Shown here piece by piece: positions 33,931 to 42,160 of a DNA stretch of 64,000 nucleotides. Source of the stretch: Poindextera sp041691315 (GTDB lineage Bacteria > Pseudomonadota > Alphaproteobacteria > Caulobacterales > Caulobacteraceae); NCBI GenBank assembly GCA_041691315.1, contig JBEPUW010000016.1:12496-76495 (forward strand), written 5' to 3'. Made by a program: the position numbers and the translations under genes. The notes beneath the pieces were generated by a model, which worked only from the letters and a program-made list of their open reading frames with translations, had not been told where the DNA came from and made no database searches. The stretch's first letter is position 1. Each line of letters starts with the position of its first letter.

Positions 33931-34497
33931 ATGCGTGTGGCGAAGCCCATTGTGATCGTCCTGAATGGCGTCGGCAGCGCGGGCAAGACCTCCACGGTCA
34001 AGGCGCTGCAGCGCGTTGCGCGCGAGCCGCTGCTGCATGTGTCGATGGATGCCTTCCTGGAGATGTTGCCAGCGCGGATGTTCGGCCACCCGGACGGATA
34101 CATCTTCGAAACCACCACCGACGCCGACGGCAAGCCCTCGGTAGTGATCCACAGCGGTCCGGTGCTGGCGCGACTGATGGACGGCATGCGCTCCGCCATC
34201 GCCGCCATGGCCGAGCAGGGCAACAACATCGTCGTCGACGACGTGTTCTTCGGCGGCGGCGAGGCCGAGTACTATCGGCGCCTGCTGGGGATGTTCGATT
34301 TTCACCTGGTCGGCTTGTTCGCGCCGCTGGAGGTCCTGGAGCAACGCGAGAAGGCGCGCGGCGACCGCGACCTTGGCCTGGCCCGCTGGCAGTACCACCG
34401 CGTCCACGAAGGCGTTCGCTACGACCTGGAGATCGACACGTCGCGGCTGACACCCGCCGAGGCGGCCGAGACCATCCGCGAGGCCTTCGACCTATAG
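33931..34497 (+). CDS. Chloramphenicol phosphotransferase-like kinase
   Basis: The 188-residue P-loop protein has a Walker A motif GVGSAGKTS near residue 13, followed by HVSMDAFLEMLP, where the Asp is the expected catalytic base. IVVDDVFFGGGEAEYY and LFAPLEVLEQREKARGDR match the CPT family lid region. Relatives phosphorylate chloramphenicol or unknown small alcohols; most chromosomal members have no proven resistance role. It is tightly spaced after the SDR gene. The stop is two bases from the end of the convergent oxygenase gene. Confidence 0.85.
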   Translation: MRVAKPIVIVLNGVGSAGKTSTVKALQRVAREPLLHVSMDAFLEMLPARMFGHPDGYIFETTTDADGKPSVVIHSGPVLARLMDGMRSAIAAMAEQGNNIVVDDVFFGGGEAEYYRRLLGMFDFHLVGLFAPLEVLEQREKARGDRDLGLARWQYHRVHEGVRYDLEIDTSRLTPAEAAETIREAFDL

Positions 34498-34499
34498 CC

Positions 34500-35480
34500 T
34501 CAGCGCTCGGCCAGCGCCGCCGCCTTCAGGTCGGGAAAGACCTTGCCGACCTTGGCCAGCAGGTATTCGCCATAGGTCCCCGAGAAGGCGTGCACGCTGG
34601 CGCCGTCCCATCGCGGCGCCTCCGGCCCGGAGGCATAGGCGCCCGGGATTGGGGTCATGACCGCGGAAAAGTCCGGATCATAGAAGAAGGGGAAGGACAG
34701 CCGGTCGCGGCCACTGCGATTGACCACCCGGTGCGGCGTGGACACGAACCGGCCGCCGGTCAGCCGCTCCAGCATGTCGCCGATGTTGCAGACCAGGCCG
34801 CCAGCCAGCGGCGGCACATCCACCCAGCCCCTGCGCGACTTCACCTCCAGCCCACCGGCGTCGTCCTGGGCCAACAGCGTCAGCAATCCATAGTCGGTGT
34901 GCTCGCCGACGCCCCAGGCGTCCGGCGCCGTCGGCGGATATCTGAATATGCGAAAGAGCAGCGTCGGATGCTGCAGATAGGCCTTGGCGAAATGGTCGGG
35001 CGCGAGACCCAGCGCCATGGAGACGCCGCGCATCAAGGTCGAGGCCGCCCTCTCCGCCTCCGCCATGAAATCGTTCACGGCGGCCTTAAGTCCCGGTGCG
35101 GCGGCGGGCCACAGGTTGGCGCCGTGCAACGGCCACTGCGCCTGGACACGCGGATCGTCCGCGCCCAACGCCTCGCCGAAATAGAAGCCTTCCTTGTCGT
35201 CGGGCCGCGCCGAGGTCAGCTCGCCCCGAAACGGAAACCAGCCGCGCCAGGCCGCCCCGCCGCGCGCCATCGAGACGGTCTCCTTCTCCGCCGCCGGCAA
35301 GGCGAAGAAGCCGCGCGCCTCCGCTTCCAGCCGCGCCAGCATGGCGACGCCGACACCGTGGCCGACGACATAGAAGAACCCGTCGTCCTCGCAGGCCCGC
35401 GCGATCGCCGCCGCGACGCCAGCGCCGGCCCGTTCATCGCCGCCGAACAGCGGCGCCATGTCGATGACGGGCAGGCTCAT
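34500..35480 (-). CDS. 2-oxoglutarate/Fe(II) oxygenase, isopenicillin-N-synthase-like
   Basis: ATG 35480 gives 326 residues. The N-terminal DIOX_N part has VIDMAPLFGG and DDGFFYVVGHGV. The iron triad H194-x-D196 (GEHTDYG) and H250 (TPHRVVN) is present, with the 2-oxoglutarate pair R260-x-S262. So it should be an active 2OG-dependent oxygenase of the plant-like IPNS superfamily. The substrate is not visible. It starts 19 bases after the thiolase stop on the same strand, so the two may share a transcript. Confidence 0.9.
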   Translation of the reverse strand: MSLPVIDMAPLFGGDERAGAGVAAAIARACEDDGFFYVVGHGVGVAMLARLEAEARGFFALPAAEKETVSMARGGAAWRGWFPFRGELTSARPDDKEGFYFGEALGADDPRVQAQWPLHGANLWPAAAPGLKAAVNDFMAEAERAASTLMRGVSMALGLAPDHFAKAYLQHPTLLFRIFRYPPTAPDAWGVGEHTDYGLLTLLAQDDAGGLEVKSRRGWVDVPPLAGGLVCNIGDMLERLTGGRFVSTPHRVVNRSGRDRLSFPFFYDPDFSAVMTPIPGAYASGPEAPRWDGASVHAFSGTYGEYLLAKVGKVFPDLKAAALAER

Positions 35481-35499
35481 CGCGGCGGGCTCCTGTCCC

Positions 35500-36711
35500 T
35501 CAGGCGGCGCGCTCGAAGATGGCGGCGATGCCCTGGCCGCCGCCGATGCACATGGTCTCCAGGCCATAGCGGCCGTCGCGGCGCTGCAGTTCGCGCAGCA
35601 GGTTGGCCAGGATCCGGCCGCCGGTCGCGCCGATCGGGTGGCCGAGCGAGATGCCGGAGCCGTTGACGTTAAGCCGGTCGCGGTCGTCCCAGCCCCAGCC
35701 CTTCAGCACCGCCAGCACCTGCGGCGCGAAGGCCTCGTTCAGCTCCACCAGGTCGATGTCGCCCCAGCCGAGGCCGCTGCGGGCGAACAGCCGCTCGACC
35801 GCCGGCACCGGGCCGATGCCCATGCGCGACGGCTCGCAGCCGGCCGCCGCCCAGGAGACGAACCAGCCCATGGGCTCCAGGCCCAGTTCCTCCAGCTTGT
35901 CCTCGGCCACCACCAGGCAGGCGGCGGCGGCGTCGTTCTGCTGTGACGCATTCCCGGCCGTGACCACCCCGCCCTTCTCGATCGGGGCCAGCTTGCCCAG
36001 GCTCTCGACCGTCGCGTCCTCGCGCACGCCTTCGTCCTGGGAAAAGACGATCGGATCGCCGCGGCGCTGGGCGATCGAGACCGGTACGGTCTCGTCGTCG
36101 AACTTGCCGGCCTTCCAGGCCGCGGCGGCGCGCTGGTGGCTGGAGACGGCATAGGCGTCGGCGTCTTCGCGGCTGATCTGATAGTCGCGGGCCAGGTTGT
36201 CGGCGGTCTCGATCATGCCGGTGATGACGCCGAACCGCTCGACCGGCTGCGACATGACCCGGCCGCGCGCCAGCCGGTCGTGCAGGGTCACCGAGCCGGC
36301 GCGGGCGCCTTTGCGCATGTCGGTGGTGTAGTATTCGGCGTTGCTCATGCTCTCGACGCCGCCGGCCACGACGACGTCGGCCGCGCCGGTCTGCACCATC
36401 ATCGCCGCATCGATCACCGCCTGCAGGCCCGAGCCGCAGCGCCGATCCAGCTGGTAGCCCGGAACGCTGATCGGCAGCCCGGCGGCCATGGCCGACCAGC
36501 GGGCGATGCAGGGCGCCTCGCCGCTGCCGTAACCCTGGGCGAAGATCACGTCGTCGATCCGCTCCGGATCGATGGCGGTCCGCTCCACCAGGGCCTTGAG
36601 GATCACCGCGCCGAGGTCGCCGGCGGTGACCGAGGACAGGGCCCCGAGGTACTTGCCGACCGGCGTGCGGAGCGGACTGACGATGGCGGCGCGGCGAAGG
36701 GTGCTGGTCAT
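35500..36711 (-). CDS. Acetyl-CoA acetyltransferase (thiolase)
   Basis: ATG 36711 gives 403 residues, normal for a biosynthetic/degradative thiolase. The active-site nucleophile is C92 in DRRCGSGLQAV. The other conserved parts are NEAFAPQ, GHPIGATGGR with the catalytic His, and the C-terminal CIGGGQG with the second Cys. It condenses or cleaves 3-ketoacyl-CoA. With acyl-CoA dehydrogenase upstream on the same strand, it is likely part of a beta-oxidation set. The 255-base gap upstream contains a hairpin that would end the dehydrogenase transcript, so a separate promoter is likely. Confidence 0.92.
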   Translation of the reverse strand: MTSTLRRAAIVSPLRTPVGKYLGALSSVTAGDLGAVILKALVERTAIDPERIDDVIFAQGYGSGEAPCIARWSAMAAGLPISVPGYQLDRRCGSGLQAVIDAAMMVQTGAADVVVAGGVESMSNAEYYTTDMRKGARAGSVTLHDRLARGRVMSQPVERFGVITGMIETADNLARDYQISREDADAYAVSSHQRAAAAWKAGKFDDETVPVSIAQRRGDPIVFSQDEGVREDATVESLGKLAPIEKGGVVTAGNASQQNDAAAACLVVAEDKLEELGLEPMGWFVSWAAAGCEPSRMGIGPVPAVERLFARSGLGWGDIDLVELNEAFAPQVLAVLKGWGWDDRDRLNVNGSGISLGHPIGATGGRILANLLRELQRRDGRYGLETMCIGGGQGIAAIFERAA

Positions 36712-36908
36712 GGGTTCGAGGCTCTCCAAGTCAGGCCGGCCGGCGTCGCCGATCATCCGCCAGGACGATTGGAGCGCCGGGCGCGGCTTGTCCATAGGGA
36801 CCAGCGCGCGACCGCCGCCCGGCGACCGCGATTTGTCGGCGGGCGCGACTCAACCCCAACTGATCAATTACGCCCAACAGCCCCGGCTGTAGCCGGTGGG
36901 CGCGTGTT

Positions 36909-36941
36909 GGCCCTGCACTCGAATTCCCCAGGTGCAGGGCC
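36909..36941 (-). terminator. Hairpin after the acyl-CoA dehydrogenase gene
   Basis: A perfect 10-base inverted repeat, GGCCCTGCAC (36909-36918) and GTGCAGGGCC (36932-36941), with a 13-base loop lies 25 bases past the end of the dehydrogenase gene in its reading direction. No T-run follows, so it is a weak or factor-dependent terminator. Confidence 0.4.
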
Positions 36942-36966
36942 GTTCGCGTTTCGGCGCCGCCGCACC

Positions 36967-38127
36967 CTAAAACGACTTCGGCAGGTCCAGGACGTGGGTG
37001 GCCACGTGCGACAGGATCAGGTTGGTCGAGATCGGGGCCACCTGGTAGAGCCGGGTCTCGCGGAACTTGCGCTCGATGTCGTAGGCCTCGGCGAAGCCGA
37101 AGCCGCCATGGGTCTGCAGCGCCATGTCGGCGGCGTACCAGGAGGCTTCCGAGGCGGTGAGCTTGGCCATGTTCGCCTCGGTGCCGCACGGCTGGCCGGC
37201 CTCGAACAGGGCAGCGGCCCGATCGACCATCAGCGAGGCGGCGGTCATCTGCACATAGGCCCGCGCGATCGGAAACTGGACGCCCTGGTTCTCGCCGATG
37301 GCGCGGCCGAAGACGTTGCGATCACGGGCATAGGCCGAGGCGCGGTCGATGAAGAATTTGGCGTCGCCGATGCATTCGGCCGCGATCAGGATGCGCTCGG
37401 CGTTCATGCCGTCGAGGATATAGCGGAAGCCCCGGCCCTCTTCGCCGATCAGGTTCGCCGCCGGGACCGTCAGGTCCTCGAAGAAGAGCTCGGTGGTGGC
37501 GTGGTTGATCATGGTGCGCACCGGCCGGATGGTCAGGCCATTGCCCACCGCCTGGCGCATGTCGATCAAGAGCACGCTCATGCCGTCGGAGGGCCTGGCC
37601 GCCTGATCACGGGCCGTGGTGCGGCAGAGCAGCACCATCAGGTCGGAGTGTTCGGCGCGACTGATCCACAGCTTCTGGCCGGAGACCACGTATTGGTCGC
37701 CGTCGCGGCGGGCGAAGGTGGTGATGCGGGTGGTGTCGGTGCCGGCGTCCGGCTCGGTAACGCCAAAGGCCTGCAGGCGCAGCTCGCCCGTGGCGATCTT
37801 CGGCAGGTATTCGGCCTTCTGCGCCGCGCTGCCGTGGTTCAGGACGGTGCCCATGGTGTACATCTGGGCGTGACAGGCGCCGCCGTTGCAGCCGGATCGG
37901 TGGATCTCCTCCAGCACCGCCGCCGCCGCGGTCAGGCCCAGGCCCGAGCCGCCGTATTCTTCGGGGATCAGCACCGACAACCAGCCCGCCTCGGTCAGGG
38001 CGGTGACGAATTCGGTCGGGTATTTCCGTTCGCGATCCAGCGCCTGCCAATAGGGGCCGGGAAAGCGCGCAACCAGCTTGCGCACCCCCTCGCGCACCTC
38101 CGGAAAGCTCTGGCCGGTCTCATCCAT
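36967..38127 (-). CDS. Acyl-CoA dehydrogenase
   Basis: ATG 38127 (MDETGQSFPEVR) is preferred for the GAGGAG ribosome site just before it; a TTG five codons upstream would include that site in the coding region. The 386-residue protein has the three ACAD domains, with AFGVTEPDAGTDTTRI and QKLWISRAEHSDL in the flavin region and a C-terminal LQTHGGFGFAEAYDIERKFRE. It oxidises an acyl-CoA at the alpha-beta bond, donating electrons to ETF. It resembles the enzyme at 57630, including the final LPKS ending, so the two are paralogues. Confidence 0.92.
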   Translation of the reverse strand: MDETGQSFPEVREGVRKLVARFPGPYWQALDRERKYPTEFVTALTEAGWLSVLIPEEYGGSGLGLTAAAAVLEEIHRSGCNGGACHAQMYTMGTVLNHGSAAQKAEYLPKIATGELRLQAFGVTEPDAGTDTTRITTFARRDGDQYVVSGQKLWISRAEHSDLMVLLCRTTARDQAARPSDGMSVLLIDMRQAVGNGLTIRPVRTMINHATTELFFEDLTVPAANLIGEEGRGFRYILDGMNAERILIAAECIGDAKFFIDRASAYARDRNVFGRAIGENQGVQFPIARAYVQMTAASLMVDRAAALFEAGQPCGTEANMAKLTASEASWYAADMALQTHGGFGFAEAYDIERKFRETRLYQVAPISTNLILSHVATHVLDLPKSF

Positions 38128-38204
38128 GGCGATGCTCCTCAAGCAAGCCGTCTAGACCAGCCAAGGTCATCTCGTCCAAACTCGATTGACGGCGACCGGG
38201 CGCT

Positions 38205-39032
38205 TCAACCGATAGGCTTCATTGGGGAGCGCCAGTTCCGCGGGTCGATCCGCTCCATGTCGATGACCGTCAGGTCCCGCTCGGCCGGCACGCACAGCAT
38301 GTTCAGCGACGAGACATTATTGAAGATGTCCTCAGCCACCGCGTTGAAGTTGCGCGGGCTGAACAGCGGCGCGACGTGCCAGTACTGGACGTAGCCAAGG
38401 GCGTCGATCAGCCCGATCAGTTCCGCCTGCTGCGCCGCCCGGTCGTTCTCGACATAGATCAGCGGCCGGCACCGCGCGATGGTGGCCATGGCGCCGCGCA
38501 GGACGCCGACCTCCCAACCCTCCACATCCACCTTCAGCATGCCGCAGTCGGGCAGGTCAAGCGCGTCCAGCGGCCGCTGGCGCACCATGCGGCCTTCGCG
38601 CCAGGGCTCGTCGGCGCCGTTTGCCTGGCGCGGCGTGACCGAGCCGAAATTGCCCGCCGCGCCGTAGTCGACCTCCGGCATTTCGACCACGCCGACGGCC
38701 GGCCCCAGCGCCTCGGGATAGGCGGCGACGTTGGCGATCTCGTTCATGGTCAGGTTGGCGCAGAGCAGCTGGAAGGCGCGCTGCTGCGGCTCGAAGGCGA
38801 TCAGCCGGCCCGGCGCACAGGCCCTGGCCATCATCACCGTGTGGGCGCCGATATTGGCCCCGGCCTCGACCACCGTCATGCCCGGCCTGACCAGCTGGCG
38901 GAACACATCCGCCTCGGCCTCGCAGTACTCGCCATAGACCTCCAGACCGCGGGTGATGTAGGCGTCGGTCCGCAAGCCCCACATCGGCCCGTGGCGCGTG
39001 GCGAGCAGGACGCTGTCGAACGGCGCGGTCAT
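38205..39032 (-). CDS. FkbM family methyltransferase
   Basis: ATG 39032 gives 275 residues. The SAM-binding motif is VVEAGANIGAHTVMMAR, followed by acidic FEP (LIAFEPQQRAF). The FkbM mark CGMLKVDVEGWEVGVLRGA is clear, and PLIYVEND follows. The fold is a Rossmann methyltransferase acting on hydroxyl groups of sugars or secondary metabolites. No neighbour shows the substrate. It has its own short intergenic regions on both sides. Confidence 0.87.
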   Translation of the reverse strand: MTAPFDSVLLATRHGPMWGLRTDAYITRGLEVYGEYCEAEADVFRQLVRPGMTVVEAGANIGAHTVMMARACAPGRLIAFEPQQRAFQLLCANLTMNEIANVAAYPEALGPAVGVVEMPEVDYGAAGNFGSVTPRQANGADEPWREGRMVRQRPLDALDLPDCGMLKVDVEGWEVGVLRGAMATIARCRPLIYVENDRAAQQAELIGLIDALGYVQYWHVAPLFSPRNFNAVAEDIFNNVSSLNMLCVPAERDLTVIDMERIDPRNWRSPMKPIG

Positions 39033-39155
39033 CGGCGAATCCCTGGACGAGGCCGGCCAGTCTAGGGGCAAAGCCCGCCGGGGTCTGCGCGAAGGTGACG
39101 CGCCATCAGAGCGCCGCTATTCTCCGGCGAAGTTGAGTGGGAGATTACCGAGACC

Positions 39156-39665
39156 ATGTCGCGCCGCGCCGCCCTTATCGTCCTATCCGCCCTGATCCTG
39201 GCCGCCTGCGGAACCATGCGCGGCCCGAGCTATCCGGCGCCGCCGCCGATCGCCGAGCCGCCGCCGCCGCCCGCGCCCGGCGCCATCGAGGGTCACGGCG
39301 CCTTTCGGCTGGCCGACGGACGGGCCAGCTGCGCCGGCTTCTCCGTCGCCCTGATGCCCGATCGGCCGCGCTACCGCGCCCGCTTCCAGGCGCTCTACGG
39401 CTCGGCCGGACGGGTGATGGAGCCGGTCGCCGAGGTCAAGGCGCGCTCGGCCAGGCTGCCCGCCAGCCCCGACACCGCCCCGATCGCCTCGGCCTCCTGC
39501 GACGCCCGCGGCGAGTTCGCCTTTCCGAGCGTGGTGTCGGATCGCTATTTCCTAATCATGCACGTCAAGGTCAGACCGGCGCAGATCGGCCATGACGACT
39601 ATGTGCTGCTGCAGCCGGTCAACGTGCAGCCCGGCCAGACCACGGTGGTGACATTGGCGCCGTGA
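39156..39665 (+). CDS. Hypothetical lipoprotein
   Basis: The 169-residue protein has a lipoprotein signal (LSALILAAC, Cys19), a Pro-rich linker and a beta-rich domain, with SASCDARGEFAFPSVVSDRYFLIMHV and a terminal QPGQTTVVTLAP. This arrangement looks like a carboxypeptidase-regulatory or transthyretin-like sandwich. No enzyme motif is visible. Its end overlaps the start of the ArfB gene by four bases. Confidence 0.75.
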   Translation: MSRRAALIVLSALILAACGTMRGPSYPAPPPIAEPPPPPAPGAIEGHGAFRLADGRASCAGFSVALMPDRPRYRARFQALYGSAGRVMEPVAEVKARSARLPASPDTAPIASASCDARGEFAFPSVVSDRYFLIMHVKVRPAQIGHDDYVLLQPVNVQPGQTTVVTLAP

Positions 39666-40084
39666 TCGTCGTCACCGACGACATCGCGCTGGAGGACCGC
39701 GAACTGGAAGAGCGGTTCATCCTGGCCTCGGGACCCGGCGGCCAGAACGTCAACAAGACCTCCAGCGCGGTGCAGCTGCGGTTCGACGCCCGCGGCTCGC
39801 CCAGCCTGCCGAACGATGTCAGCACCCGGCTGCAGCGGCTGGCCGGCAGCCGACTGACCGGCGACGGGGTCATCGTCATCACCGCCGCGCGCTTCTCCAG
39901 CCAGGAGCGCAACCGCGCCGACGCCCGCGAGCGGCTGGTGGAGCTGATCCAGAAGGCGACCGTGCGCCCGGTGATGCGCAAACGCACCAAGCCGACCTAT
40001 GCCTCGAAGCTGCAGCGGCTGGATTCAAAGACCCGCCGCGGCGAGGTCAAAAGCCGGCGCGGCAAGCCCGGCGTGCACGACTAG
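39662..40084 (+). CDS. arfB: Alternative ribosome-rescue factor ArfB (peptidyl-tRNA hydrolase)
   Basis: GTG 39662 overlaps the previous stop. The 140-residue protein has the release-factor GGQ motif at residues 26-28 (GPGGQNVNKTSSAV), exactly where ArfB/YaeJ has it, and a basic C-terminal tail (RKRTKPTYASKLQRL...KSRRGK) that enters the empty mRNA channel of stalled ribosomes. It hydrolyses the peptidyl-tRNA on non-stop ribosomes. Full-length and with both functional parts, it should be active. Confidence 0.93.
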   Translation: MIVVTDDIALEDRELEERFILASGPGGQNVNKTSSAVQLRFDARGSPSLPNDVSTRLQRLAGSRLTGDGVIVITAARFSSQERNRADARERLVELIQKATVRPVMRKRTKPTYASKLQRLDSKTRRGEVKSRRGKPGVHD

Positions 40085-40094
40085 CTAGGCCAGT

Positions 40095-40496
40095 TCAGGC
40101 GTCGTCTTCGAGGCGCGAGCGGATGTCGCGGTAGGCCGCCGATATCAGCTCACCGAGCGCGGCGGCGTCCACCGGCTGGCCCCAGCGCAGCTTCACGTGC
40201 CGCATGCGTTTGCCGGCGCCCTCCAGCAGGCCGGCCGGGTCGTCGAGGTCGGCCCCGAAGAAGAAACCGACATTGGCGTGCGCGCTGAAGGCGTCGACAT
40301 AGCCGAACGCCGCGTCGCCGACGCAGGCCGTAGGATGCCCATCGGCCAGCAGCTCGCGCACGTCGCCGCCACGGTCGCGCATCTGATCGAACCATGGCTG
40401 GGCGATCCGGCGCAGCTCGGCGTCGGGCTTGTGGAACCAGCCATCGACGCCGGGGTCTCGCCTGACGGCGGCAGGGAAGCGCATGAGGTTGCTCAC
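40095..40496 (-). CDS. DUF1801 (YdhG-like) protein
   Basis: A 133-residue protein. The family pattern is seen in the central AHANVGFFFGADLDDPAGLLEGAGKRMRHVKLRWG and a C-terminal helix. DUF1801 proteins are small alpha/beta proteins of unknown function, related to iron-chaperone-like folds. An internal ATG four codons in is an alternative start. It converges on arfB with 10 bases between. Confidence 0.82.
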   Translation of the reverse strand: MSNLMRFPAAVRRDPGVDGWFHKPDAELRRIAQPWFDQMRDRGGDVRELLADGHPTACVGDAAFGYVDAFSAHANVGFFFGADLDDPAGLLEGAGKRMRHVKLRWGQPVDAAALGELISAAYRDIRSRLEDDA

Positions 40497-40612
40497 GCGG
40501 GCAGATTGTCAGTTCGGCGCGCGAACTTCAAATCGGGCGCACTAGCCATCTTGCCCGGCCGCCGTTAGCTTCGCGACGCCTGATAAAGGGCGGATTTGGG
40601 AGGGCGTTTGCG

Positions 40613-41098
40613 ATGAAGATTTCGGTCCTGGCCCTTGCGGCGGCGACCCTGGCGCTGGCCGGCTGCGGCCAGAATTCGTCGTCGTCGGGTCAGGCGAGCG
40701 CGCCAGCCGCCCCGGTCCAGCCGACGCCGGACCAGGTCAAGACGCTGCTGACCGCCCTGCCCGCCCCGTACAACACCGGCGATATCGTCAACGGCAAGTC
40801 GAAGTTCACCCAGTGCGCCGCCTGCCACACCACCGTTCAGGGCGGCCCGAACCTGACCGGCCCCAATCTCTATGGCGTCTTCGGCCGCAAGGCCGGCAGC
40901 CTGGACGGCTTCGCCTATTCCGACGCGCTGAAGACCGCCGGTTGGACCTGGGACGCCGCCCGCATCGACGCCTGGATCACCAATCCGCACGCGGTGCTGG
41001 CGACCACCAAGATGTCCTTCGTCGGCATAAAGGACCCGAAAGACCGCACCGACGTGATCGCCTACCTGAAAACCGCGACCAGCCCGCTTCCGAACTAA
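40613..41098 (+). CDS. Cytochrome c, class I, lipoprotein
   Basis: The 161-residue protein has a lipoprotein signal (LALAGC, Cys18), a Ser/Pro/Ala linker and a mitochondrial-type cytochrome c domain. Heme binding is at C68-A-A-C71-H72; NLYGVFGRKAGS and the late TKMSFVGIKD with the Met ligand are characteristic of cytochrome c2/c-552. It carries electrons between the bc1 complex and oxidases in the periplasm. The upstream region contains GGGAGGGCG shortly before the ATG. It is monocistronic and is followed by two hairpins. Confidence 0.9.
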   Translation: MKISVLALAAATLALAGCGQNSSSSGQASAPAAPVQPTPDQVKTLLTALPAPYNTGDIVNGKSKFTQCAACHTTVQGGPNLTGPNLYGVFGRKAGSLDGFAYSDALKTAGWTWDAARIDAWITNPHAVLATTKMSFVGIKDPKDRTDVIAYLKTATSPLPN

Positions 41099-41109
41099 CG
41101 CAAAGATGA

Positions 41110-41173
41110 ACCGCCAAGTGCGCCAAGGACGCCAAGAGAGCAGAGTCTTGGCGAACTTGGCGTCCTTGGCGGT
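41110..41173. repeat. Inverted repeat built of a 9-base CGCCAAG unit
   Basis: Left arm 41110-41136 and right arm 41147-41173, 27 bases each with a 10-base loop, pair over most of their length. Each arm contains three CGCCAAG units about 9 bases apart, so arms can also pair out of register. It follows the cytochrome c gene by 11 bases and may act as a terminator or be a dispersed intergenic repeat. Confidence 0.7.
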
Positions 41174-41184
41174 AAAAACCTGGG

Positions 41185-41202
41185 TCCCCGCTTCCGCGGG
41201 GA
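41185..41202. terminator. Short GC hairpin between convergent genes
   Basis: TCCCCGC (41185-41191) and GCGGGGA (41196-41202) form a 7-base stem with a 4-base loop. It stands between the ends of the cytochrome c gene and the convergent aldolase gene, where a terminator in either direction is expected. No T-run is present. Confidence 0.4.
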
Positions 41203-41216
41203 TGAGCGGACTGTAA

Positions 41217-42017
41217 CTAGGCGTCGTAGCCCGGTAGCTCGCGGTCGAGGCGGCGGAGGCAGGCCGGCCAGAGCAGATTGCCCATGCCGGTATTGACGCG
41301 GTCTTCGCTCGGCGCGGGCCGGGCGCCGCCCTGGCCGGCGACCTTTTGCTGCGCCGCTTCCGGCGCGATCAGCACCTTGTCGCGGCCGACCGAGAGCGCC
41401 ATCACCTGCTGGGCGCAGGCGCGCTCCAGGAAGAACATGGCGTTCCAGGCCGCCGCGGCGGTGCGGCCGACGGCCAGGGTGCCGTGGTTGCGCAGCAGCA
41501 TGACCGACTTGTCGCCGAGGTCGTGGACCAGGCGCTCGCGCTCATCCAGGTCGAGCGCGATGCCCTCATAGTCGTGATAGGCGAGCCTGGGCAGGGTGAC
41601 GAGCGCGTGCTGGGTGAGCGGCAACAGCCCCTCAGCCTGGGCGGAGACGGCGACGCCCTGGTCGGTGTGCACGTGGATCACGTACTGGGCGTCTTCGCGC
41701 GCGGCGTGGATGGCCGAGTGGATGGTGAAGCCGGCCGGATTGATGAAATAGGGCGTGTCCTGGAGAATGTTGCCGTCCAGGTCGATCTTGACCAGCGACG
41801 AGGCGGTGATCTCCTCGAAGAAATAGCCGTAGGGATTGATCAGGAACTGGTGCTCAGGCCCTGGAATCCTGGCGGAAATGTGGGTGTAGATCAGGTCGTC
41901 CCACCCCTCGCGCGCCACCAGCCGATAGAGGGCCGCGAGGTCGACGCGGACCTGCCATTCTTCCTCGCTGACCTTGCCTTTGAGCGAGCTGACGCCAGCG
42001 ATCGATCCATCCGCCAC
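41217..42017 (-). CDS. Class II aldolase/adducin family protein
   Basis: GTG 42017 gives 266 residues. The metal-binding signature of class II aldolases is present as HVHTDQG (about residues 115-121), with a further His in RNHGTLAVG. THISARIP and FLINPYGYFFEEIT complete the fold. Members cleave phosphorylated ketoses or act as decarboxylases and dehydratases; many have no known substrate. It is flanked by the repeat at 41110 on one side and the divergent DUF2336 gene on the other. Confidence 0.88.
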   Translation of the reverse strand: MADGSIAGVSSLKGKVSEEEWQVRVDLAALYRLVAREGWDDLIYTHISARIPGPEHQFLINPYGYFFEEITASSLVKIDLDGNILQDTPYFINPAGFTIHSAIHAAREDAQYVIHVHTDQGVAVSAQAEGLLPLTQHALVTLPRLAYHDYEGIALDLDERERLVHDLGDKSVMLLRNHGTLAVGRTAAAAWNAMFFLERACAQQVMALSVGRDKVLIAPEAAQQKVAGQGGARPAPSEDRVNTGMGNLLWPACLRRLDRELPGYDA

Positions 42018-42160
42018 GGCGGTCTCCTTCCCGAACTGTTCCAGAGGTTAAGAGTCGCGCCCGGCGGCCTCTACGTCAAGCATTCCGCCGCTGCGCGCCT
42101 ATGTTAGCTATGTTTTCACGACCATACCCCAGTTTGGGCAGCCATGGCCGGAGGTGAAGC

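Noticed and set aside
36136..38394. Open frame of 752 codons opposite thiolase and acyl-CoA dehydrogenase
   Set aside because: Spans two real genes and the hairpin between them; no motif.
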